From Trichobilharzia szidati (Eukaryota; Platyhelminthes; Trematoda; Strigeidida; Schistosomatidae), in assembly GCA_944472155.2 (NCBI GenBank), contig OX235274.1:32734052-32798051 (forward strand): a DNA stretch of 64,000 nt, written 5' to 3'. Position numbers and translations under genes: made by a program. Within the stretch, counting starts at the first letter, position 1; each line of letters starts with the position of its first letter. Of the stretch, positions 1 through 11,738 are shown piece by piece. The notes beneath the pieces are model-generated. The model did not search any database. It worked only from the letters and a program-made list of their open reading frames with translations, and was not told the DNA's origin.

Positions 1-623
1 CGAATCAATCGTGCCATCAAGTAGCCCGTCAATGGCAACCAGAGCCATTGAACAAATGCTCAATGTTAACAATCACTGACACTCCCGCTAAAACAGGGTC
101 CATCCATTTTTTCCACAGAGCCGATAACCTTGAACTGAACTGCCAACGCGTGAACCTTGGCCAACTGGGACTAGGCTGGGGTGGAAAAGCAAGACAAAAA
201 AGCTCAACACAAAAGAAGCATAGCACATCACACCAGTACGCTCTCTAACACAATGCGACAAGTATAAAATTAACCGACAATTAGATGAATTGGAACCCAC
301 TCTATTGCTTAACACAAATATATGTGGAATCAATACATCAAATGTTGTGGATTCTGCCTTGACGAGCCACATTTGAAGAATTGTAGTGCTTAGAGCAAGA
401 CGCCTACATTTCCTCTGACGTCGACAATCCAAGTGGAAAGAGGTCCGGACACAAACAAAACTGACCAACAGATAGATGAATGATAACGCCAAATTAATAT
501 ATGCAGCATGAACATATGTACAAAATAACACACAAAGTAAGATGGACTGCGCTTCGATGTACTGCCCCTGAAGAATTGTAGGACTTACAGCAGTTCGCAT
601 ACAACCCTTCTCAGTTTGACGCC
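1..623. repeat. Unassigned repeat-like DNA at window edge
   Basis: No recognisable protein. Two stretches about 195 bp apart (around 255-400 and 450-590) resemble each other, each running from a GATGAAT-like stretch to a GAAGAATTGTAG motif, so the segment holds an imperfect direct repeat. A 170-codon minus-strand open frame (88-600) runs through this repeat and has no family resemblance I can see. It lies where pol would be expected downstream of the minus-strand BEL/Pao-like gag remnant, but no pol motif is visible. Confidence 0.3.
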
Positions 624-2573
624 CTAAGCTGGAAAATCGTCGCAGAGTTCATTTTCTGACTTCCTTCTATCATCCTTATCCTCAACTCTGAATGGTGACA
701 CGCCTATTACATTGTATCGTGGAATGTAGATGACTAACAAACATACGACGTATCTGACCAACCAAGCGAAGGCACAGAGTAATTTACACCAAAGATAATA
801 ACATTCAAATAGTAACTTGAAACCTGAAAGGCCTATATTCGTGCAAGTCAGTTTAACAATCGCCCTCTCGTACACAGATGGCTTATCATCAATAAACTGG
901 CCATTGAATTTCGTCCTTTCAATTGGACCGATGCTAGCATAATCACAGCATAAGAGACATGTGTTCATGGACGGCACTTTCACTGTTCATGAAACCATCA
1001 ACGATGACTGACTGATGCAAGTTGGTGAAGTTAGCGGTGTATCAGAAACTGTTGTTGTTGTTCGGCCTTTAGAAGGTTGTCTTATAGCAGGATTACAACC
1101 ACTGCTACATTTTATGATTACCTCCAGTTTAGCATTAACATCTGTCGATAAATGGACTACACGTGGATCACTTACACTGACGGTCTCATGAGTATCCATA
1201 CTTTCTGCAACCACATCTGACTTTAATTCTACATCACATTCAAGTTTTACAGAACCTTTGTTCAACTCAGTAGTAGTAGGTATTCCGCTCGTCTCATCAT
1301 GATCAGCCGAAGACAAATGTGCACTATCATGACCATTGTCACAAATGTTCACTTTACCACCGTTTGTACGATCGACTTCATCATTTTCAACCTCTCTAAT
1401 AACAGCAGTAGATCACTTAGGTTCTTCCTCATAAATCCTTGAAGGTTTTATACCTTTACTCTGACTAGTAATACCTTGTAAACCTGTGGAGTCAGAACTG
1501 AACTCTGACACTGTAACCGTCTTCTTTTGCGCAGACTGTGGTGTCGCCTGTAACACGCTATTCAACAATGGCTTACCAGTTGCAACTACAGGCTTCTTCA
1601 CCGCACCATCATCCTCACAATAATTGGAGTCGAAACTTCATATTTAGCTTACCACTAACTTGCTCACTGCTTCACAGTTAGCTTTTGTATGCACTTCTTT
1701 CAAACGGATGAAACACAACCGTGTTTGTCTCGCAACTTGTAAGCTATCTGTTGGGGCCGTCCCACGAAAGCTGTCACACTCACTATGTTTGCATGCATTA
1801 CCAGACACAATGCACTTTTCTCGATATCCACTTCTCTGAGACCTCTTCGTCACAAATGATTGCGTTTTGCTGTCTGACTTCTCTATTCTCGAGGTGGGAT
1901 GAAATATACTGGCAAACTTGCTCATCTCCTGGTTGACACTGTCTTTCACCAGTTTCAAAATATCAGCGAACCCTGACTCCATTCCATTCTCTTCTCAACG
2001 GGAGCTGCTTTCTTTGAAATTTCTGTGTAAGCGAACAGGTAATCTCTTAGTGACTGCCTCAAGAACAGAACTAGAGTTCAATTCATCCATAAAATTGAGG
2101 GAAATGAGGGTATTACTATCCACTATTAAACTATCCAAAATCTCGGCGAGTCCTTCGGAGTCGTCATTTAACTGCGCACTACTACCCTTAACGGTCTCAA
2201 AAACACTCCTGGATGTCATAAATGGCCTTCAAAACATTTGAAGTGATATCCTCATGGCCTCAGTGTACCCTTCGTTTGATGTAAAAATCTTGCAGTACTG
2301 TACAGCTCTTGCAACAACACTAGTGAAATATCTCAACACATACACCAACTTCATTTCATCCTTTATTACAAAATCACTCAACATGACTTCAAATTCTATG
2401 ACAAACTGTGTATAATCTGCTAGGTTTTCATCAGAGTACCGTTGCTCGAACTTCGGTGAGTTCAAACCCCTAGACGGCGAAACATGAATATCAAGCTTAT
2501 CATGCTGAGCATCATACACATCATCACAAATAACAGGCAACTCAACATCACTTACTTCTCTGTCTGTTTCCAA
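624..2573 (-). pseudogene. BEL/Pao-like retrotransposon gag remnant
   Basis: The minus strand carries a broken gag-like reading frame. The N-terminal part (2573-2229) has the pattern of BEL/Pao Gag: a PKFEQRYSDENLADYTQFV-type stretch, then KDEMKLVYVLRYF and a SNEGYTEAMRISL-type stretch. The next piece (2219-1995) has a MDELNSSSVLEAVTKRLP stretch typical of the same Gag, and the piece at 1982-1644 has spaced Cys/His residues like a decayed zinc knuckle. Downstream pieces (1601-987, 983-624) are Ser/Thr-rich and unassigned. Several stops and frame changes separate the pieces, so this is a dead copy. The assignment rests on recalled family pattern only. Confidence 0.55.
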
Positions 2574-2696
2574 AATGCCACGTCCCTTCTTTGGCTGAGG
2601 GATTATTCAACGACACCGAAAATCCAAATTGCATTGTTGTAATCCCTGTCCGAACGTATCAGCTGCAGACCAATTAAGTTCTCTTGAAAATAGTTC

Positions 2697-4208
2697 TGTC
2701 TCGAGTAGGCAATATTCGAAAATGTCCCAGGAATTCTGACTTCTTAATGAAGTGGAACACGAGGAAGAGGTGCATGCCACATAAATGAAGGCGAATTAAT
2801 AGACTGAGTAAAATATGGTAACACAAGGCGTGACAAATGTGTCTACGTTGCCTAGCTGACCTGCCACTAACCAAATGAGGGATTGTGAGTATCACGCTGA
2901 CTGAAGCGAATCAGAACGAGGTAGACACATGCAGTCCTGGACACGTGGTTTCCGTTTTAATGCCACCCACTGATTTGTGAATTCAACAGATATTCTCTGT
3001 ACCTGAGTGTGTGGTTGAGACATACATGAAGGGCGGTGTGTCTGTATATATAACTGTACATAAATAATTATTCATTGGGTTTCGATTAGAATGTAATCAT
3101 TGCAGCCCCTTTACAGAAGACTCCAGGATTTCTAATTGGCCTTCACTTCTTATTTACACGTCCTCCTCCATGTCATCGTTTTCTACTGAGTTTTCACTCG
3201 AGGATATACAAGGTGAGGGTCATCACTCAACCGTCCACCTTGTGATACATTCGGTGAATTTTCAGTTTAGTTGCCTGATAGGTTATTTTAGGATTCTTTC
3301 GAAGAGTATCCTGTCACCTATTGTTTCCGTCTACATGATTTTCAGTATGCATCTATGAGAGAAAGCTGTTGATGAAAGTCTTCACGAGCCTGTTGTCAAT
3401 GAAGGATCGAAATCAAGTAGGTGTATATTTGAGGAAAAGGATATAAATTGTCTACATTAAGAGGTGTTCAATTCGACATGGCAAATACCGTGTTGTTTCT
3501 ATTTCCATTCAGGGAATATAAGCAACATACTATGTCATTTCTGACATGTTGAAGAGAGTGTCGATTCAGCTGTCAAATGTGGACTGAGAGTAGTTCCAAA
3601 GTCAATTTCAGCGAAATATATCGAGTTGAATTAAATCTCATCAGGCTGGCTCACCATTAATATACATGACTTTGCAAATAAATGCAATTCAATGAAATCC
3701 GATAATGGCGGTTTGTCAGTCGAACTGCATTGGACAGTTCCCCAGATTTCCTCATTCCAGTATATATCGAAGATGAAATCGGTGTAGGTGCAACAGACTC
3801 AATCATGTGGATTGTGAAATAACAGAGGTTTCATCGAATTCTCCACTACCGACATTCATATGTTTATCTAAACAACACACTGAGACACAGAGAATCTTTG
3901 TTTCATTCACAAATCACTGAGTGACATGAGAAGAGAGACCACGTTTCTGGCACTACATGTGTCCACCTCGTTGTGAGTGACTTTTGTCAGCGTGATACAC
4001 ACAATCGATAATTCGGTCAGTGTTATGTGGATCGTGCGAAATAGGCACATTTTTGACGCCTTTTGTTATAACATTGTACGTAGTGGAGTAATTAGTCTTC
4101 ATTTGTGTGACATGCACCTATTTCTCGCCTTCAAATCCTCATCAACGCACACCTCATTGAGAAGTCAGAATTCATGGAACATTTTCGAATATTCATCACT
4201 CGAGACGG
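2697..4208. repeat. Imperfect inverted repeat, arms about 320-360 bp
   Basis: The segment 2697-3020 matches the reverse complement of 3850-4208 over most of its length. Shared stretches include CATGCACCT, GAAGTCAGAATTC, CATTTTCGAATATT, CTCGAGAC, and GATTTGTGAAT with ATTCTCTGTG nearer the centre. By eye identity is roughly 75 percent. The loop is about 830 bp and has no recognised gene. Two open frames with similar translations (2895-2674 minus and 3977-4231 plus) are simply the two arms read in the same sense. It could be a foldback or terminal-inverted-repeat element, or an old inverted duplication. Confidence 0.7.
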
Positions 4209-5327
4209 CACAAAGCTGCAGACAATGTTGATGCGATGTTGTGGCAATGCACATCTTCACATTCTACCTGAATATGACTGCAGCCATTACTCAGTATTTG
4301 AATCACATATTGCATTTCAGGTACGGTCTATTCACAAGCAGTGTGAATGTTCGCTTGAATATACACAGTGAAAAGAAAAGAATGGATGTGTTTGCCCAAG
4401 TGGTTCCACACAAATGAAATCAATAACACTAGTGATTCCTGAGAGGAATGAGAGTAGAGATGATGTTGTTTGTAATTGAATTGAACAATTAAGTCGGAAG
4501 AATGTGAATCGTTAATGATGTGCCCCCACCGACAATTAAACATCACAGATTTGTTCATTGATTTGGCACACAGACGATGAGAATGACCAATATCTGTCTT
4601 ATTAAGTGATTCCGACAAAGTCGACTGAAAAGCGTGGGGTTTGTTGGCATAATTATTATATTTTTATGTTATTTAAATTAAAAGAACATATTTGGAAATG
4701 GTTTCATGCAATTAGGTGAGGCTCACTGTGAGTTGATTCACTCCGTGTCTTTATCTGAATGGAAATCAGTTTCTGGTATTTGAAAATCAATTCTCAATAG
4801 GTTTTCATGTGGTTTGATGAAAATCATGTCAGTCGTGATGGTTGGGATGGCCATGTCAGGGATCTCATTCTCCTTGATTATTGATAAACATATAGATCGG
4901 TAAAGTGCAATAATCGATGTTGTAGATGTTGCAGATAAAGCCTTATCGATTCGTAATTGTAGAGGTTCGATGACATTAGTCGCTTGTATGAATCAGCGTA
5001 GATTCCGAGTGTCATTTCATTTGACTTGAGTGCATTATCCACTGGAAGAGCCTTGTTGTTGTGCCAGATGATGCACATATGGTAGTCGGTTCAGTGAGAA
5101 CCGTATCGTGATTATGAGTTATATATTTGTTCGTTTGAGTTTTTCTACCCAGGCAGTCACAATCTGATGCTTCGCAGACGATATTTTCATTTTGCTGTTC
5201 AGTGAAACTCTGCTGAATGTTAGAGGAAAATAACCAGGTATTCTGCAATTCACATGCTCTGAATTTCTGGTGTCCACATTAGAGTAGGTCAATTCGAGTT
5301 AAGCAATCGTGAAAGCAAGCGTATATT

Positions 5328-6264
5328 GCATACAATCTACCGTATACTCTCATTTATTTATCACCTAAATATGAATTCTAACAGGATCATTTACCTTCGC
5401 AACTTTATTAATCATTTACGACCCATATTCCCAAGAAATCAAGGATGAAGCATCGTAGTGGTTGGCAGAGAGCTCTTAAACGTACACCAATACACCTAAC
5501 AACGGTTTCTGTCATAACGAACACTAACTGCCACTCTCTGCCTTACAAGATTATGTACCTACGATCTTTGATGTCCACTGACACTTATCATAATACTGCC
5601 ATAATCAGATTACAAGAAACGTGGTTACATGAACTGTATGATGACAATCTCATCTCACTAAAGGACTTCATCCTATTTAGACAAGACTGAAAATGTTGTA
5701 ATAAGAAAAATGGGGGCGGCGTTGCAACTATATTCACTCCAAATGATCTAATTCTAATAATGTTTGCTTCTCATTCTCAAATGACTTCATAGACTGTATT
5801 ACCATCAAATGTCGTCCCAAACATCTCCGCAAATACAAACATATCTTTGTTACAAACACGTACATTTCTCCCAGTTGCTCACTATCTGATCTTCCGAATT
5901 TCGCTGACGAATTCACCATGTTTGCCGCTGCCAACTTCAACAACTCTCTATCTGTTATTACTGGCGATTTCAACTCTTCAGACTGCTCCTTCCTTGAAGC
6001 ACTTGGTCACGCAAACATAGTCAAATTTCCCACTCGACTTGACGAAACACTCGACTTAGTTTTCACAAATGACGAAGGAATATACGAAACACGTAAACGT
6101 GCACCAATACTTAACTCTGATCACTCTATTGTTCGTGTTCTACCAAAAATATACAGCAAAACACATATTAAAGTCTTCTCACACTTGTCTACGAAAGCAG
6201 AACGAAGATGCTACTCATCCGACAACTTACTCAATCGAATGTGCATGTTAAAAAATACTAACTG
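5328..6264 (+). mobile_element. CR1/Jockey-like endonuclease-domain fragment
   Basis: Fragments of an apurinic-type endonuclease are readable on the plus strand: a QETWLHELYDDNLISLKDF segment at 5445-5690, then ITGDFNSSDCSF (about 5950-5990), LDLVFTND (about 6050) and LNSDHSIVR (about 6110-6135). GDFN, the LDLVFTN block and SDH are recognised landmarks of the non-LTR retrotransposon endonuclease. Frameshifts and stops break it. The flanks match copy 2 on both sides (about 33,440 and 33,880), so this arrived, or was exchanged, only in copy 1. Confidence 0.7.
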
Positions 6265-7362
6265 GGATGGTTGTTGTAGGCAGCTTGGCACCTTGATACG
6301 CAGCTTACACATATTGAAAAATCTCAGGCAAAGAAGACAACACATCAGACAGCTGGATTTTCGAACATTTGGTATGGTAAACGACACAGTCGAATTTATA
6401 TGCAATACAGTTTAGCTGTAGAGTGAAATGCTGAAAGTATCAGTGAGGTGGAGATGCCCGCTTTCTGTTGACACACGTCAGGTGAAAATTATGATCAAGA
6501 GGATGATAAAATTCATCACGTGGCTGAGAAATTGACTGTTGCAGAGCAGCATGATTCCCTCTCTCAACGGATGGTGTGATTTCTCAGTGTTTTCAGTCAT
6601 TACGTGGGTATGAATTCCTTATTTGACATGCTCTCAGATATGTGTGATGCCCCGACCGACGCCATGATCAGCAATTTCAAGCCACACTGATAGTGACAAC
6701 GTGTTGGTGAATGATGCCTTTTGTGAGATGACATCTGTACTGGTGGTCTGTTCGATCTTGTCACCATTCAGCCTGATCACTTGCTATGCGTGTGAGATGA
6801 TTTCGACATGTTCAACGGATGTCCTGTGTGAGTGACGCACTCATGCACAGATCTATTCAAGTCGTCATTTCTCCCTGATTATCGTGTGTTCAAGTGTCTC
6901 TGGTCATCGCGCCCTTCCCACTGACAAATCGACTGCTCAAACAGCTGCTCACGCACCAATAAACACACATGGATCCGAAGGGTGACAAGTAACTGTCGAC
7001 TGAATTGTGAGTGAGTCATTGCACACACGGTTCAATGAAGTGAAACAAGGCAAGGTGGCTTGATAAATAGGGAAGGGGCAGTCGATGTGTGTCTACATTC
7101 AGGCGATTGGCTGACTGATTTTGTGAAGGCTGAATCGCCGCCAATCAGAGAATGAGTGTGTGAGTGAGTGAAGACGAGTATTTGGAATTGAACGCATTGA
7201 TGCTCCTCTCACATTGCATTGGTTACAACACAACACTTCAAAAAGAACACTGATTGGTGAAAACTAACTAACATTACGACTGGTCAACTCTGTGACAGAC
7301 AATCAGTATTGACAGTCACAGACACAGACAGACACGAACTGTGATGACACAGATTACGGGTG
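6265..7362. other. Upstream flank of MEG-like gene A, no coding gene seen
   Basis: About 1.1 kb with no convincing gene. It is nearly identical to about 33,882-34,981 upstream of gene B. It contains CA/GA-rich runs (for example GACACAGACAGACACGAACT just before the TATA box). It is the likely proximal regulatory region, but no specific factor site can be assigned. Confidence 0.5.
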
Positions 7363-7370
7363 TATAAAAG
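7363..7370 (+). promoter_or_regulatory. TATA box of MEG-like gene A
   Basis: TATAAAAG lies 71 bp upstream of the first ATG (7434). The expected transcription start about 25-35 bp downstream would fall near 7390-7400 and leave a 5' UTR of about 40 nt. The same box at the same spacing precedes gene B. Confidence 0.7.
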
Positions 7371-7433
7371 GAGATCCATGTCGGCTTCATGTCAAACTCG
7401 TGCATTACTCTGCTTCATACAGTGCTTCATACA

Positions 7434-10400
7434 ATGTCTTTCTCGTCATTACTCCTCTGTTTCGTTCTCCTGTCGACAAGTGGAATTCAAGGTAAGTCGA
7501 CAGTATATATTATCATTGACCTGACAATCTGATGTCGAGTCAAACGAATATTCAGTCTCTTTTCTCTATGTGTGTCTGCATGTTTGATACAAGATTGGTT
7601 GTACTCTCGTTTCATGTTGTGTAACTGTTGCAATGGATTCGTGTTACCGCAGTTGTTTGTGTGGAATGTCATTGACTGAGATTCTCAGAAGAGTATATTC
7701 GACGAGGACGTTGGGTCTCACTGGTTATCTTCTCATTCATGCATAATCGGCACTATAGTGCGCTACGTTTGCCTTCACGCGGTCGAAATTCAAACATGTT
7801 CATTGAGGAATCACGGTGAATAATTATAGTAATGATTTGTCGGAAACATGTGTGTTTGATATGACGGAAAAATGGAATTCGTTGTTTCAGGAGAATGAGC
7901 GGCATTTGTTGACATAATAGTCTGCGAATTCGCGAAATTACTCCGATAGCGTCGACACTTATCCGACACACAGACACACACATGGAGATCTCATGTATTT
8001 TCATAGACATCGGAGATGATCAATATAACATGTGGATTGTGTGTGCTGCTCTGAGGTTCACGTGACACAAACTCATCATATGTGTGGCTGTTCAAGATGC
8101 TAACTGTTCACTAGTGTTATGGCGGAGACAAATGTTTGTTGATTTGGTGCTGTGAGAACGTGCAGCTTCATCTCTTGTCACCAGTGAATTCGAAGTGCTT
8201 TTAATTTCCACAAATTGATTTCCCACAACGAAATGTTCGTTGTACGTTGTGAACGTACAAATCTGCTCTTATCTCTTCTCTTCTCCTCTTATTTGATAAT
8301 GGTCACTGTTTCCTTGAATACTTTCAGTTGGCGCAGACATGCCGGTAAGTCAGTTGTTCGTGTTGATGTTGTCTGTTCAGTGTCACAGGTGATGTTAGAC
8401 ACGTATTCAGTGGTTGTTTGTAAAAGCCATGTAGCGTGTTGTTGTGTCTCGCACTGTCAGATTCATTAGGCTGTCCACCGGTCCTTGTGTGTGTGTGAGT
8501 GTGCTTGTGTGTCTCTGACTCATACAGCTGAGAGAATCCAAAATATACATTCTGGAATAATTCCTCCTTCTTTGTTTACATGAGCATAATTGATAGCTGC
8601 AGTGAAGTGTTGATGACGTGCTATCATCGGTGTTATGTTTCATTGAGCGAAGATGAATTTCGAGATGGATACAAGTCATTGATGCGTTCTGAATACACTG
8701 GTCATGATCGCACGTTAGAAATTGTATCAGAAGACGCTTGATAATGAAGGGGTGTGCTGCTTAAACCAACAATCTACCCCAACTCTCTTTCTCTTGAAAA
8801 TGAAATCTGTGATTGTATTGATTCCGCTTATCTGCGCACTGTGGATTCAACGACTCGCAAACTGCATTCCAGTAGAAATGAAGTGTTCCACTCTCCTGAC
8901 ACTCAATTATCCGCTGTCACTCGCACGACGATTTACTTGCTGATGATGATGTCAGATGTGTATATGCTGTATCGAACTAGTATGTCAGTGATGCGAAATG
9001 ATTTCTTGATAATGAATCCACACAGGCACACCACATGGTCACCTTGCAATGCATTCTGACATCCAGACTATGCACAGAGGCAGGTGAGTTGAGGAGAAAA
9101 GTTCACTCACAAATGCAAACATCAATCATCTCTGTATATTTTCTGCTGTTCTCTGCTCCCCTTCCCTCTAGGCACCACAGTGGCAATCCCACTATAGATA
9201 TTTCACGTATACTCAGGGATATGCGACGGTTCAATGTTCATGCGTAAGTAACAAACAGACATTTGTGCTGCTTCACTTAACCGCCTCGTTATTTGCATCA
9301 CCTGCATGTTTGTCGAATGCGTGTTGTTTCGAGCATTGAATGATTCAACGACCAGCTGAACGAGTTAAGCACTGACGAGAGTTGAAATGGAGGTGTGATT
9401 TGCACTGATATCTGGATTGTCGGGAAACTGACGTGTATTGCATTCACATGGATGGATGGATAGATGTTAATTCGGTGGATGGAGAATCCGACGGAATTCG
9501 TTCATGCGAAATTGCAGAATTCAGCCTCACCTATCAGATTTTCTACTTTGAAGCGATTCCTGATAAGTAATTCTCATAAGTAAAATTTTGAATTTAGCGA
9601 ACATTCAGCTGTGATACTTGTTGTGTGTACTGGCAGAAATCTATATCATCAGATTCCTCTGATTTAGCAGCGAAGTTGATGCGTGTGATGGTGTGTATGA
9701 ATCGAAGTTGTTTGCATTGAGAACAGACATTGAGATTCAGTGTGTATTCAGAGAATATTGAATATTTGTGAAGACGGACTAGATGTGAACTCTGCAACAC
9801 TAGAAATCATTGGAAATCTCCACGTTTGTGATGTTCATGTCACGACGAATCCAAAGTGATTCACTCCCTGACGTCTTATATGCTGCTGGATGAAATCAGA
9901 ATCACACCTAGTTTCATTTGACAGTGTAATACATCGGTACATAACCCCCGATAATGATGAGCCGAGAGTAGGTGTCTGAAGGTGATTCACGGTGGTGGAA
10001 ATCATTTCACCTCGGAACATTTCCATTGTCGACTCAATACTCTTCATGAGTGTTCAACTGACCTTGTGAGTGTGAATGATAACCGGTTGTTGGAGATGAT
10101 CTACTCACTGGAATTGTCCAACTGTGTTCTGTGAAGTGGCTGTGAGAAATGACAAGTGTGTGTTTGTGACAGCTGACACCGCCTTCACATCAAGTCGTTC
10201 ACATCACTCGTCTAAGCAGTAAAGAATGCCTTCTCCGTTGATCTCTTTGGCGACGAAATATGAATACCAGTGAAGATGATGAGTGATGGCTGGTCGGATG
10301 GAGAATGTGCACGAACAGAGAGTCTTCGTTTCCGTTTATTAGTCAATTAGAGACAGCAGTTCGGTTGAATTGAGTCCGCGTGTGACAGTGAATATTGCGT

Positions 10401-11698
10401 TTTCAGTAATTCTCAACTTGTCTTCATTACCTTCAATTATTTCTTATTCAATTCAGTTGAGAAGTCTATCCGATGCGGTGAGTTTTATGATTCCTTAAAC
10501 TAGTCTCTCCATCCACATTTACAATCACAACGACTTTGAGTTGAATACGCTAACACGATTATCACCACTATCAACATCATCATCATCACCAACATCATCT
10601 TCTTCTTCATCATCAGCTGAGGCTTCCGTCAAGAAGGAGATTGAAATTGAGCCTGAGTGCATTTGGAGACACAGGGAAATACAATAATACAATCGGTAAA
10701 ACAAGGAGAATAGAGGAAATCGCACAGATTTGATTGAGTGGGAATTCAGCTAGTCGAGTGATTCAGTAAGGCCAGATAACAAACAACTGTGATATGTGAT
10801 ATTTGTCATGATTTGTGTGATTCTTTGACCCGACGTGAAATATTGCTGAGTGTGCTTGAATTTTGCAGAGTGAGTGGTATGTTCACACTTGTGGGGATAT
10901 GGATGCACGATTTCATTTGCTCATATGAGGAGAGAAATAAGGAAGTGGTTCACGAAGGTAGAAATGAAGGAAGAAAGTGAGGAGCGGAAGAGATTTCCTT
11001 GATGTGTCTTATAAGTTCCGTATGAATTGGGGTGTTGAATTCAAATGAAGGAAATATAGGCTCTATTCTGATTCGCATAGGACATATAGAGAATTTGATG
11101 TGTCATTTGTGGAGTGATGGAGAGAGTGTTTATTCGGCTGTGGAATGTAATTTGAAATGTGAATGGCGTCAATGTTGATGTGAAGAATGATTTGTATTGA
11201 TAGAGTGTTTCTAATTTTTCAGGAGCTTCGTCGACAACTTCCACCCCCTGCATCAAAGTGTCCCCGATGCCACTATGTAAGTGGTTATGCTATGCTATGC
11301 TATGCCGTGTTATGCTTTTCTGTGCTACGCTGTGTTGTGCAGTGATATCATGTGATGAGTTACTTTGTCGTGAATGATTTCTCATTCAACCTTCACTCAA
11401 ATAACCAAGCCGCCATCAGGGTAATCCCATGGGATGTGACATTTCATATTTCCACACGTTTCAATAAGTTGCACACATTTCAGTCACATTCGAGTGAGAA
11501 ATGTGTAGATATGTGCAGTGTCTGTTTAACATTTTTAGCAGACGTGAATTCCGTCCACTTTCATTTTCTCTTCCTTTCCATTTCCACACTCACAGGTGGG
11601 ATGATCTGAGAAGAAGAGGAGGAATGATGTGGAGAGACGGGAGAATTGATTTGCTCAAGACGTCACCTATCCCATTCTGTGAATGCTTTTCATTCTGA
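7434..11698 (+). CDS. Putative micro-exon gene (MEG-like) A, secreted peptide
   Basis: Spliced model from visible GT-AG sites: exons 7434-7491 (58 nt), 8328-8344 (17), 9172-9243 (72), 10457-10477 (21), 10869-10876 (8), 11223-11276 (54) and 11596-11698 (103, ends TGA). The sum is 333 nt, a continuous frame of 110 codons plus stop. Donors are GTAAGT, GTGAGT or GTATGT; acceptors follow pyrimidine tracts. Exon 1 encodes an N-terminal signal sequence (MSFSSLLLCFVLLSTSGIQ). Later exons give LRSLSDA, a three-residue SEW join, and a basic C-terminus (WDDLRRRGGMMW) ending in PFCECFSF. Signal exon plus tiny internal exons is the design of schistosome MEGs, whose products are secreted into host-facing tissues. 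Classical MEG exons are multiples of 3, and the 17 and 8 nt exons here are not. No known MEG family is recognised. Further micro-exons may hide in the 0.8-1.2 kb introns. Confidence 0.65.
9067..9083 (+). other. Candidate 17-nt cassette exon in gene A
   Basis: An acceptor-like CTGACATCCAG, then 17 nt, then GTGAGT. The same arrangement stands in gene B at 36,675-36,691 with one base changed (CAC to CAT), and the acceptor there has a better branch-like CTAAC. Adding it to the model shifts the frame: exon 4 is then read in another open frame and a stop appears at the start of the 21-nt exon. It is either an alternative (truncating) exon or a false site. Confidence 0.35.
11286..11315. repeat. TATGC pentanucleotide repeat
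   Basis: Four TATGC units (TATGCTATGCTATGCTATGC), then a degenerate TATGC-like run, immediately after the donor of the 54-nt exon. It is conserved at the same place in copy 2 (about 38,866-38,895). Confidence 0.8.
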
Positions 11699-11732
11699 TT
11701 ATTCACAAATCCACTTTGATGTAAAATACGAC

Positions 11733-11738
11733 AATAAA
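11733..11738 (+). promoter_or_regulatory. Polyadenylation signal of gene A
   Basis: AATAAA lies 35 nt after the TGA stop (11,696-11,698), giving a short 3' UTR. The same signal follows gene B. Confidence 0.65.

Noticed and set aside
88..600. 170-codon minus-strand open frame
   Set aside because: It runs through an imperfect ~195-bp direct repeat, has no family resemblance and no splice or promoter support.
8381..8388. Possible 8-nt exon TGTCACAG in intron 2 of gene A
   Set aside because: The acceptor and the exon are deleted or altered in copy 2 (about 35,990), and it would break the frame.
9035..9247. 70-codon open frame covering the 72-nt exon of gene A, also 36,643-36,846
   Set aside because: It reads through an intron between the optional 17-nt exon and the 72-nt exon, and uses the frame in which the copy difference is non-silent.
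9525..9553. Possible 29-nt exon between the 72- and 21-nt exons (ATTTTCTACTT...)
   Set aside because: It has usable AG/GT edges in both copies but moves the 21-nt exon into a frame in which the 8-nt exon begins with a stop context.
10525..10725. Acidic open frame (minus), also at 38,119-38,310
   Set aside because: It is the complement of an ATC-type simple repeat in an intron of the MEG-like genes; length and sequence differ between copies in step with the repeat.
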